64,000 bases of DNA, from NCBI RefSeq assembly GCF_902459465.1, contig NC_047077.1, positions 3,224,001 through 3,288,000 on the forward strand, written 5' to 3'. The notes under the pieces are model-generated. The model was given only the letters and a program-made list of their open reading frames with translations. It did no database searches and had not been told where the DNA came from. This DNA comes from Asterias rubens (taxonomy: Eukaryota; Echinodermata; Asteroidea; Forcipulatida; Asteriidae). The position numbers and the translations under genes are program-made. Positions within the stretch are counted from its first letter, which is position 1. Each line of letters opens with the position of its first letter. This document shows, one piece after another, positions 1 through 12,300 of this stretch.

Positions 1-1596
1 AAGAAAGGTATAGAGTTTGGATTCTAACTGGAAGTATTGATGAATTGGTAGATTTTCTAGGCGAACACACAAGGCAAACTCTCACATCTGAAGCGAGCAG
101 TATCCACGAAGCAGAGAGACAACCACTTTTTTTTAGACTTGCAAAACGAAACTTTCTTGATAACTAGGGCTTCCTCAAACTGAAGATCTGGTGAAAGCAT
201 AAAAAAAACAGAGCCGCAACAGACATGGAAGCACACATGAAGAACCGTCATGAACTTCATGTGTGGTGTTGTATAAAGGTTGCTTCTTGGCTCCAGAGTA
301 GGTCTACTCCAGAGAGTGCTTCGGTATGCAGAGGTAGGCAACTTTGAAGAGTTGGAAGTAAAGACTTTGTGAAGAGTTCTCACGCAGCGAACATCTGAAG
401 TCTTCAAAGGTTCTTTAAAGAGGTGTTTAGTATCACAAGCGTGACTGCTGGACTGGCCTAGCACTGTCTGACTGGACAATAAAAACAACATGATACTGTC
501 GCATCATTCTGCCAGGAATAGTCTCCAGCCGTCCGATTAAAAAATACACCATTCTTAGTTTCATTGTTTATTCTTGATTTTTTTCTTCTTCTCAAGAGCA
601 AAGCATGTTACTCTTAAAAAAAAAAAAAACGCTAGCTGGTTTCAAAATTGCAAGGAAGAAGGGGATAGAGTGTTTTTATATTCTTGTTCTCACTTGACAC
701 CTTTCGCTGAGTTCCTTCCATATAAACCTTGCTCATTTGAATGTTTTAAATTTGAGTTGCGTTTGGGGGATTTTCTCCTCCCCCACTGAGAAAATGTCTG
801 CACACTTTTCTGGTCCTAAACTCACAACGCAAAAAACACAATTTACAGCAGTATTCCCACCACTTGGCTCTCGCACACGCTCCTTTTCCAGTAGTCTAGA
901 AAAATCCTGTTTTCTTCCGTTTTGTGTTTTATTGTTTGATTATAATCCCTAAGCGATGAACAACTCACTTAAGAGTTCGTAAGAAGAGGCAAAAGCAAAG
1001 AAGCATTTAAGCACAATAAAAGATATAGTTTCATAATAATTCGTAGTTTTCAAAACATCCATCTTCAGATGTCCACAAGGAGTAAATAATGTAAAACAAG
1101 TTGACTGCTATCCAGCAATAATTATGCAACACGGGGGATACGACGACAACTCATACAGTTCGTCACTACTTCAATAGTTAATGTTCAATTTCTATACGGT
1201 TTTTTTCCCTTTAAAAGTTTTGCAGAGTTTTCTTTTAGTTGTTTTTCCACTTAATACGTCCACAATACTAAAACACATGAGTCTTTTCCAGAAGTTTTGG
1301 GAGTTTTTTTTCCAATTAGGTACGACAAAAATACAGACTAAACGATCTTTAATAATTTTTTCGAAACTTCACAAGTTGAAAGATGCTTCATGATGACTAA
1401 ATTGCACCACACACTCGGGGTTGCAGAAATCTTTGGAGTTCTATCCCTTCAAGACAACTTCTTGGATCCATAAGAGATTAAGACATAATCCTAGATCCAG
1501 ATGCGCAATCCATGAGATTAGAGACATGCCATCCTGCAGATCTTGCTTGATCCAATCTGATCCAATCCAAGCATGAGGCGCATCACCAGAAGCAGT
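1..1596 (-). other. Likely YTHDF 3' UTR and downstream flank
   Basis: No recognisable coding sequence. Candidate minus-strand polyadenylation signals (AATAAA, read as TTTATT on the plus strand) sit at 928-933 and 567-572. A 144-codon open frame at 57-491 on the minus strand has no recognisable domain and is probably fortuitous. The transcript end cannot be fixed from sequence. Confidence 0.45.
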
Positions 1597-1635
1597 TTAG
1601 TTCCTGTGCTGGGCTCTGCGATCACGTCCAGACGG
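1597..1635 (-). CDS. YTHDF: YTHDF coding exon 5 (basic C-terminal tail and stop)
   Basis: Acceptor cttttctacgtcag|CCG, then [12 protein letters not shown] and TAA. Phase 0 matches the exon 4 donor. Vertebrate YTHDFs end in a similar short basic tail (ERQGRGK type). The exon is too short to show as a conspicuous reading frame. Support comes from phase, acceptor quality and composition, not strong residue identity. Confidence 0.72.
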   Translation of the reverse strand, partial: PSGRDRRAQHRN

Positions 1636-3348
1636 CTGACGTAGAAAAGAAAAACAACCGAGGATCAGAATCAGATAAACGCCATTAAAATGTATTCATA
1701 CTACAGGCCTGTATGCTTTGTTTTTGAAAGGGCAAGGGCACCAAGGCATCATGATCTTCTGTAGGCATATTGCTAAAAATACAAAATCCTTTTAAATATT
1801 AAGAATGTGTACAGGTATATGTACCAGTTTGTATTTGAATCTTTCATGGGATGTTTCCTTTAGACTATCAACAACTTATGCATCACCAATTTGTTTTTAA
1901 ATTGGACAAGGATCACAAAATGAATCCGTCCTCTTGCCTTTTTAGCTAAATTTCCCATTAAGATTTTTGAAAGCTTGAGATCAGACATCCTTGTTTGGGT
2001 TTCCACATTAAGCAGGTGATTTGCTGATAAAATACGCCAGTGCTTTTTGCTTTGCACTTTACATAATGCAAGGACAGACGAGTACAATCATGTTGAGTAG
2101 ATATTGGCATGAAACAGCTTAGTGTGTGTCTAAGGTTTCAAGGGCTAGTTAAAATTATAATGAGGATAAATTTGTGATCTATTTTTGTTCAGCTGTGCTC
2201 ATAAGATGCTGCTTTGAAGTTAGCAATGATATCTTTGCTGGACTATTTCCACTTTTATTATGTTAATTAGGACGTGGTGAGGAAATCATTTGATATGGTC
2301 ATTCAACTCAACTCGTAATGACAAGAACAGAATGGAGACCAGCATCAGTGACAAACTGACAGCAAGCAGGGATCAATTACATGGATCTGCTTACCATGTA
2401 CTTCTACGCTTACAGAGCCCTATACAGGACAGTCTATGGGCGGTAAGCGCAGAATTCTGCAGTAAGCAGAGCCATGAAATTGGGCCCATTTGAAGATGGA
2501 ATTTATGATAAGACAACAATAAGCTTGTTAACTGTACCTTACGAGCTGTGTCTTCTTCCTGACGCTTCTCATAGTGCCCAAAGTCGTCAAAAATTGACGT
2601 AGTGTGACGGTACGCGTGGATGATCTTCAAGACCTGACGCCCTTTATCCAGCGGCACTTCTTGGGTGTCGCGAGAGTTTGTCACGGGTTTATTATCGTTG
2701 TTTTCCAGACGGATATGTCGCAGCTGGCTATTCGGTACATCCTTGACGTAGACCCAGCGCACATCAAAGCGCCCTTTCCATTTATCCTGCATCCAGACAC
2801 CCGTATTGACATTGTAGTCCACCACTGACATCATCTCTGCCACGCCGCAGAAGTGTCCGCTGCCGTTAACGCTGTACAGGAGATAGATGGGTCCCTTGGT
2901 GGTACGCTCACGGAATGCACTGTCCAGGCGCTTGTTGCCATGCTCCGTGCTGCACCAAATGCCATACTTGATAGCACGGTGGATATCGTCCTCCGAGTAA
3001 CTCTTGATGATGAACATGCGCGAGTTTTTGATGTCCAGACTGAAACTGTTAGGATTGTAGGTGTTTGCAGAGTGCAGCTTGTCCAGTACAGGGCTGGGTT
3101 GACTGGGCTGTGGAGCAGCCCCGCCCATAGCTTGGCCAACTGAGATGGCACTGATTCCAGACGCACCACTGCTACCATTAGCTGCACTCCCACTGTTCCC
3201 ACCGCCGCTGGAACGATTAGCATAACTGTTGCTGTTCCCTTGGGTGTTGCTGCCGCTCCAGCGCTGCTGCATTTGCTGGTGTTGATTGGGTGGGTTGCCG
3301 CCGTGGTTCCTTTGCTGCTGCTGTGATTGTTGAGGCGCACGGTTTTGG

Positions 3349-3380
<32 letters not shown>

Positions 3381-6300
3381 CTGCTGCCCAGATGGTCCAC
3401 TCTGCTGCCCCTGTCCATGTTCCTGCTGCTTGTTTGACTGTCCTCCTTGTCCTTGTCCTTGCCCATGGGATTGGGTTTGGGGTGGCTGCTGCACCTGAGG
3501 TTGCTGTACAACAGAAGCTGCAGTAGTGGTGGCCGGCTTAGCTCCCTGTTTATCATTCCCATTCCAAGTTCCAATGGTCATGGTTTGTTTCATGGGTGGG
3601 AGCTGAGTCGGTACCGGGGCATGGGATCCAGTTTTGGTTTTCATTTTAGGTTGGGGTTTGGCCGGTTTGCTGGCAATGGCTGCCCAAGATACAGGTTTAG
3701 CAGCAGTCACTGGGGCCGAGGCAGGGGGAGGGGGAGCCTGTTGCGCCATTGATGATGTAGTAACTTGCTGTCCACGCACCATTTCCTGCTCTGACCGCAT
3801 ACCATGAGTGTTCTGGGTCATCACCCCACCAATGGCATTCTGCTTATCGCCCGCTGCTCCAATATTCAGTCCGGACATTCCCTGTTCCACAGCTTTCATC
3901 CCATGAGCTTTACCATCATGCCCATCCAGTCCGTTAATTCCCTGATACCCCCGCTGCCCCCCTGGTGCCACCTGTTGTTGGGAGGCATTGGGATAACGAG
4001 CGTAATCATAGTAAGAAGTCCCCTGCGCTGCCGGTTGGCTACGCGAGGTCACCTGTTGTGGCTGTTGTCCCTGCGGCCCAGGAGCAGAGCTGTTACTCCA
4101 TGAGCCGGTCATAAAGTCAGCATTCCCTGGAAAGAAGTTCAACCCTTGGTTCAGGTATGGCGGAGTCGTACCCGGCTGGTTGTAGTAGTTCTCCGCAGCA
4201 TAGTTGTTGTCGTAGGTACCATAGTTAAAGTTGTTGAAATCCCCTCCAGTGGACCAGGTGGTCTCGCTACCAGGCATGGAGTATTGGAAGGAGTATGATG
4301 GATAGTAGCTCGGCAAGTAATCCTGTGCAGGCGCCATATTGGGAGCCGTGTATCCCTGAGAGAGATGATGAGCCATTGGAGAAAAAAAATGAAATAATAA
4401 ATTAATATTGTTTCAAATTTTTTAGAAAAGCAAGGTTTGCTTTCAAGATTTAGTACAAATAAAGCCCATCCCAGGCCAATATGGCTCCTCAGGTGTATGT
4501 TTAACCTTATATCTGGTTTCCTTGGCATTAAACAGCCGAGAATGTTTGTATACTCCCTGGACAGGATGCCATTCCATCACAGGTTACTTCTAAGCTCTCA
4601 CCAGTACGTTGTACCTACATGTAGGTGGAGAGAAGCTTTGATAAAGTGCCCTGCTCAAGGACCCAGGGCATGAAATTTACACTGGACCACCGGCCCGAGG
4701 CCTGTCTTGTCAATTTCTTTATCATGAAGTCTCTTTGAAATATGTTGGGTATTGAATCGATGAGATCTTTTTTGTTGTGCTTGTTCCAAATCTACATGTA
4801 GCTCGAATGTGAAACTGTGTACATACATTTTGATGCCAGTCTTACAAGCTGTCTGGTCCAGTAAAAGTTTTTAGCTACAACTTCCAAGAGTCTTGTGGAT
4901 TTGTCCCCAAATTCAAAGCCCTGCTAAGTCTATCACCCTAGACCGACCAGCCATAACACCCCACTTGCTTTCAAAGTTAACAATTGCTGCACTGCCCAGT
5001 TCATAAAATATTTATATTTTCATTCAATGTCTTGAATTAAAATGCACTGCAAGTTTTTTGTAATCTGCATACTGTATGTAGACCTACTGTAATTGTGACT
5101 GACCACCAGTGACCATGCTAATCATGGCATCTGAACTCCTCTAGTTTGGTTGGTTTGTTAGGTCAACAAGTCTATTCTGTGTGTTTAATCATGGAGAAAT
5201 TGCCAACCCCCAAAGTTAATCACACTGTTTTCACTGCTAGCCCCTGTCAAACAGATAATTAACCAAAACACAAAAGAGACGGGGTAAAAACATCCCCAGC
5301 AAACTACTACATGTATGGTTCTCATAATTTCAAATTAATGGTCCCAACAAAAGGTAATTAGCTAGAGTCCAGGGGTCAACATCACGTAAGATCGATCGTA
5401 ACAGTGTATCAATCTTAATTGCTAAGCAAAGCGTGCTGTCACACGTCACTATGGGCAATATTGACAACCCTTCTAAAAATGAATCTTAGAGAGGAAATCA
5501 AGGGCCACGCCGAAGGCATTTTTCTTAAGGGAATTTGTGTGATTTACCAAAGAAATGACTAAAGTGATTGTTTTCATATAAAAAATTACAAGAATATAAA
5601 ACTCTTTGTTTCCCCATGTTTCCCATAGTTCTGTTTCTCTGACATGTAATCCTGTTCAACTGGCCGAGTAAAATAGCGTTATACCTTCATCACCTGGCAA
5701 ACTTGGCAGCAATTATGTTTTAAATATTGTTTTTATCAACACATTTTTGAAACCTCATTTCAATACACAAAGTTGTAGATGGTTGACATTTTTGGCAAAA
5801 AACTAAAACCAAGTGAGACCAGTTTACACTCCACTGTGAGTTAAGGTCAAAACTATATCGTATTGCTGGAATGTTTCCAATAAGACAACGACAGCGAGCC
5901 AGGTCAGTAATCAGTTGATATGTAGAAAACAACTGTGTGGTTTTTAAAATGTGTACAACTTCACAATTTAGGCATAGGCCTATATGTTTACACCTTCAAG
6001 TTCGGATTCAGGCAAGAAGTAACACTCACTGTTACCGGGAAAAATGTGACAAGCAAAGCACAGTATAAAAATGTGACAATCAAAGCACAGTATGACTGAG
6101 TCATTAAAGAATATTTCCACCTTTAACCATATCGGACAAGTATTAAACATTTATAACAATGGATGCAACACAATAACAATGAATGCTACACATTGATACA
6201 ATAGTGCAATCAATGTCTCATAAAGTATTCACAAATCAGTTATTCATTCTTTGCTGGCCAAGAATTTAATTACCATATAAAGGAGTTAAAGAACACTTAC

Positions 6301-9300
6301 AAATGTATGATGAATGTAATGTAAATATACACGGTACATGTGCATCAACACTTTAATGTACATGTGCATTTATACATGAATACAAATACTGCATGTACAA
6401 TGTATGTGAACAATTAGCATTCACACTTGTGTACAAAATGTAGCGAGGATTATGTTTTATTACCTTCTTGTTTTTCTCATGGTTGTTAACTACGTATAGA
6501 ATCTTTCAACAAAAATTAGATAAAAGCTTTACTTTAAATACCAAGCTTATAAATGTAAAAAAAAAAAAATCTTGTTAGGGCAAATAATTATGTTGAGTTC
6601 TGAGGTTCATGGGTTCTGAGTTCTAATGTTTTTTTGCTTATCACAATTATTTCGTTTATGCTTTGCACATTTCATGTGCTGAACATTTTTACCGAATTAG
6701 CCCTTCAATGAATCCCATATTATTCAACAGTGTCCCTGTAACAAACTGCATACACATGAATGGAGCCCTGCAAACGATCCATGCCAGTACAAAAGCTATA
6801 ATGCCATCCAGTATTGATCTTATGGCAGTCAGCAGTTCACCGCTCTGTCCTAATTCATTTGATAGTTGTTTGTTTTTAAGGCGCTTGACGGATCAATTTC
6901 TTTCTTTTTTTAATTTGCCCAGGTCAGCTGCTGAAATTCGCTCTCCTTGCTTATGGATCTTGGATACCTGATGGTGTTTATTTGTTCTACACTACACTGT
7001 ACAAGTGCATGTACAAAACACTGTACATGTACTTGCGTTAAAGTATGGAGGACCAAGCTCATAAAAGACTGGTAAAGGCCTGTATCATGCTGTGTTTTTG
7101 AAAGGGCAGGGGCACCTTAGTAAAAGAGGAAATTGTACATTGCCAGGGGCACCAAGGCAATGACCAGGGGTAGGCCTAACCCGGGGGCATGGAGGCAATT
7201 GCCTTCGTCGCCTCTCTGAAGTATCAGGCCTGCTGGGTTTTTGTGTAGATAGAATTTGTATTCCGTGAAGAGTGAACAGTTTTGTTTGAAAAAAATACAA
7301 TCATATCTAATCTTAACATTAACTCCATTTAAATCCATGTGAGTACCAAGTGAGACAAGAGACAAATTATTGGCACACATACAAAATGTACATTTTATAT
7401 GTATTGTAAACCATGTAATGAACAACTCTACATTGTACTTGTACTCAATTTGAAAGAACTCGTTCTCAACCAGGCCATACTCTGACCAACTCCTATTCCG
7501 ATTAACTGGCCAAATCGTAATCTGACCAACTCAAACTCCGATCCAACTTGTCTGCATTCTATTTTCACAAAACTTAAGAAGAATTTCAAATTTGAAAAAA
7601 TTATGATCCCTGCCCAGTTCTATAATACAAACTACTTGTTTAGTTGGAAAGAAATTATTCTTCATGATTTGGTTCTAAATGTACTCTTTTAGTTATCTGG
7701 TTGAAATCAAAGCAATTGAGGAAGTTCACCAACCACAAATCCTGTTCATTGTATAACTTGCACAACAAACACAAACAAAGACTACAAAGTTCCTGTGTAC
7801 ACCAGTGAATAGTTAACAAAGCCTAACCACATGTACAATACACTTGTACACCTTACAAGCATGGCACTACAAGATACATGTACATACATAGAAGGAAAAT
7901 CAGTGGACTGGACGTTCGTTTGGTAAAGATTGAAAATGAATACTTTGGTACCCTGTAATAAACTTCTCACTTCCCAATCCTCCAAAACTGAATCCTGGTT
8001 TTGATCGAGTTTGATGTAACTCTTCTTGGAAAATGCAAATATTATGCAATTTAGATTATATTTTTCTTGGGTAAAAGCCACACACATGTAAAATAGTGTA
8101 ACATTATACAGTACATGTATATGATTTACTCAAATGTCATGTGTCTGTGAGCAGATGGCCTCTACAATGTTTGTGAATTTGGACTGTTTATTCTACATCA
8201 CTGGAACTTTTTGGAAGGTACACAAATTCACCAAAAGACTATTATAAAGTACGTTGAACATTTACTACTAACTCACAATAAACTAGGCTTGCATGGGCAG
8301 AGCCATCGCACAATTCTTCCATACAAGTTTGAAAAACTTGATTGGTGGCATATTGCGCCGTCGCACGTAGTAAACAATTTCATGGTGCTATGTAAAAGGA
8401 GTAGACCTCATAATTCAAAAACCTAGTCCCACATACCTTGCAGGAAATACTGTACGTTTCAGCACTTTGAGACGTCCTTCGGGTGTATAAAGCGCTATAT
8501 AAATATTGACTATTATTATTATTATATTATGTTTTTGTTTACCTCCTAGTATTTTCATAGAGCCCTTCGTGAACTGAAAATGGCATTACCCCGGCCATAT
8601 CAGTGTGCATATTCCAGGCAGAACCTGTTTTAGTGATGACAGATAATATCCCTTTAATCTGGGGATGTGACAATCAAACAATCGTGTGTTTATTTACAAA
8701 ATGTACATGTTTTCCCATCTCGACTAAACACATGCAGTCAATATCTTCAGGTCAGCCCAACCTATCATAATGTATTGTTTCTCATCTTGTTTGGACTCCA
8801 AACAGGGCTGAGACTCATAACAACATTGACACGCACTCATCAACAGAGGGTCGATTCAGAATTGTGAAAAGACAATTAGATTCACCGAAGGACACCTGCT
8901 ACGTGTACATTAGTCAATTGAGTTACCTGCTACCCTTGTACACACCTTAGTCAATACATGTACAGTGTGTATGCCAGTCCAGTGAAACAGCAAGCTAATT
9001 AAGCCTCTTGTCAATAAATTATTGTCCTAACGATCTTATGGAAAATCTATGTTGTGTAAGGGAAACACCTTTACAGTGTATATTTTGTCAACATGCCAAA
9101 TGTAATATCAATAACCTTTGGATAACATCATGGTCAGGTATTGTGCAACATCATTTTAATATCCACTATGATCAACATTATATTTTTGTAATATGAATAC
9201 ATGTTGAAAAACAGATCCATGTGTTAGTTTTGCAATGAGCAATAAGCAACAGTTGGCGAGAGTGATGTGTTGATGAGCACGAGGTTATAGATTTGCATAA

Positions 9301-12300
9301 AATATAACCAGAACGAGGTTGAGATTAGAGTAGACTCAACGACGCTTCTTTCAACCCTGGACATTTGAGCTGTGTGTTTCCACACTCACCTACGTATGCA
9401 TGGAACATGGAGAATAGAGCCAAATTGAAGCCCTTTCCGAAACCACAGTTTTCGCCTTGGTCTCTGGTTCAGGCTCCATTAGTTATTTAGAAAAAGTGTG
9501 CATTTGGTACGGGTTAGTTTATGGTAGACGGAAGTCAAAGCCGGAACCAGAGTCACAATTTTGAAAAGGGCCTACAAAATCGCAAGTGAAATGTTACACG
9601 TTGCAACACAGCTGCTGGTTTCTGGATGCTAAAAAGGAGTACTTTTAGCACTAACTAAATGTATTTTGCTGGCACAACTGATTCTGAACAGCCATTCAGA
9701 TGGCACACTCGTTGCAGGTATGCATAAAAACTACTGCGCCATCCTCCCAAGCAATGTAAATCTGGGCTTGTTTACTTTCTACCAAAATAAAGTGAGGAGG
9801 CTTGGTCTATGCTTCCAGTGCCTGGAGCGTGGTTAGTCTCGACAAAGTGCGTTGCATCCCCCCAACGATCGCAGATAATATAAATAGAGACCCGGTAACC
9901 TGCACAACAGAGCGTGGATTCGTAATTGGAGACCTATCTGTGGTTATAGGTATCTGCGCCCCTCACGAATATCTGAAATATCTGAAACTTAAATCGTGGT
10001 TTCATCTAGCAAAAACTGTCCACAGATGTTAGGATATGTACAAAGAATCCACCCAGGCTTAGTGTTGTCAGCATTACCATAGTGATTTGCATTGTGAATA
10101 TTGTGACATCACACTTTGCTTAGCAGTTGAGATTGATTCCCACTTGAGATCAATCTTGGTTCTTTGCAAAACAAAACCCAGGAGGACTTGTAATGTTGGT
10201 TTGTGCTACAGGTGTACGTGCTGGAGTCATAAATCTAAAGCTAGCTATTCAATTTAAACAAAAAGTAACTCAAATATAAACAATTCTTTGATATTACCAA
10301 GTTAAATATTGTATTTATTTGATCCAACAGTGGATATATCCGCCATTTGCAGGTAAGACAAAATTAGACAAACATCAATTGTTATTTGATATAACAAACA
10401 CTTGCTTTAAATACCAAATGTACCCCTGGTAATAGTTTCAAATACCAACCTGGTTGGCTTGACTGTTCTGCACGTATCGCTCAAAATCTTCATCGGAAAC
10501 TCCTTCTTTTGTGTTCACCGGACCATTTTGAACTGCAAAACAGAAACAATTGACATTTTTTAAAAGATGAAACCGACTTCAAGAACCTTCACAAACTATT
10601 TTATAAAAGCCCATTGACAAGGCATGCAGTGTCCAATAAGCCATTTGCGAGTTTGATTTGAATAATATATTGTACTACATTGTACAATGAATTGCTTAGT
10701 CACAATGTACCGCTTACATTTGAATATTTAATTCCTCAGACTAACAGAGACAGCTAGTTGCATTTGAATATTTAATTCCTCAGACTAACAGAGACAGCTA
10801 GTTGCTATGTTAAATGGTTCAGGGCAAGCCTTTGCTGCATAGCAACCTCCAGATGAGCAAACCCTGGTACCACCATTGTGCCATACACATCCGTTCAGAA
10901 CTGTGTATGGGTGTTCATCGTCTCTTATGTAACTACGCAAAAGCTTGCCCCTATGTCATGTTACAAAGCAAATTGTCTCGAAAGTCCCAGGAATTGAAAT
11001 TTAAGTTGTAACCTGTGATCAAGCACATCATTGTACCAGACAATAATAAAATCGAACAAGCAAATATATGTTATGGCAAGATAAAAGGGACAGCTCTCTA
11101 AATTGGAGGGTTACGATTATGAAAACGTACAGGGAAGAAATTCTCAGTAAATTATTCTAGGAAAAGTTTCTGTATGGCGCCACCATTTTTTCATTCAATA
11201 TGAAATAATTATATAGTATCTAATTTACCTCATTTAATGAGATATCCCTTTTTGTAAAAATGATAGTTGCGATAATCGTAACCCTCCATCCTCCCGACGG
11301 TCGGAGACCGGAGGGTTACGACACAAGACCGATATTATCGGTGTAACTAGCAGTTTTGACCAGTTTTTGCCAGACTCGTGATCAGATTCGTCCTTTTTTT
11401 CCACTTTCCAAAATCATGACAGACATTCTAAACACATGGAGTTGATCTTTATTGTATGACAACGTCATCTGGAACCCTTAAAACAACATCATGAAAATCT
11501 TTGGCAGAAAAACGACAAAAACTTACCAAAAGACTGACCGAATATATCCATAATCCATAGCGGGCCCAACTAGTGATTTTGAACGTCGCACTTGCTTGGC
11601 AACAACCAATCAGCGTGACCCAACCAAACACGCACGATGTTCATACAGTACATGTACATGTGCATGTACATGCCTGCATGCTGCGCACTCGGTGCGGGGG
11701 ATCGGTGCTTACACACACAGGCGGTGAGTTTGCAAGCTGGAATGGCCGATACGCATACGACAGCCATGGCTCGATCGTCCAGATGCGTGTTTGGTTGGGT
11801 CACGCTGATTGGTTGTTGCCAAGCAAGTGCGACGTTCAAAATCACTAGTTGGGCCCGCTATATTCGGTCTTTTGGTAAGTTTTTGTCGTTTTTTCTGCCA
11901 AATATTTTCATGATGTTGTTTTAAGGGTTCCAGATGACGTTGTCATACAATAAAGATCAACTCCATGTGTTTAGAATGTCTGTCATGATTTTGGAAAGTG
12001 GAAAAAAAGGACGAATCTGATCATGAGTCTGGCAAAAACTGGTCAAAACTGCTAGTTACACCGATAATATCAGTCTTGTGTCGTAACCCTCCGGTCTCCG
12101 ACCGTCGGGAGGATGGAGGGTTACGATTATCGCAACTATAAAAATGAGTGAAAAGGTGGTGGCACCATACGGAAAGTTATCCATTCATTACAACAAAACT
12201 TTGGCTCACGTCACCAGCAAATACCATGCAAAATAAAATTTAAATTGAATGAAATCTGCTTTTAACAAAAAAATTAAGAAAGTTACTACTTCATTCATTC

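Larger units (their letters stand above)
4356..10449 (-). other. YTHDF intron 3: contents
   Basis: A 6.1-kb AT-rich intron without supported coding exons. It holds a 27-bp unit repeated twice (6040-6093), a GGCACCAAGGCA-family copy (7077-7235), a non-LTR or SINE 3' tail (8455-8530), many TGTACATG-type simple motifs, and a fragment near 4540-4680 (gacaggatgccattccatca) that resembles a common marine-invertebrate repeat I cannot name. Confidence 0.6.

Noticed and set aside
57..491. 144-codon minus-strand frame downstream of YTHDF
   Set aside because: No recognisable domain, located where the YTHDF 3' UTR is expected; composition not clearly coding.
2831..3574. 247-codon minus-strand frame inside the YTHDF exon
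   Set aside because: Alternative frame of the YTHDF coding exon, low-complexity, with no independent homology.
11570..11848. Two 91-codon frames on opposite strands starting with the same peptide
   Set aside because: Produced by the arms of the fold-back element; identical starts simply reflect the inverted repeat.
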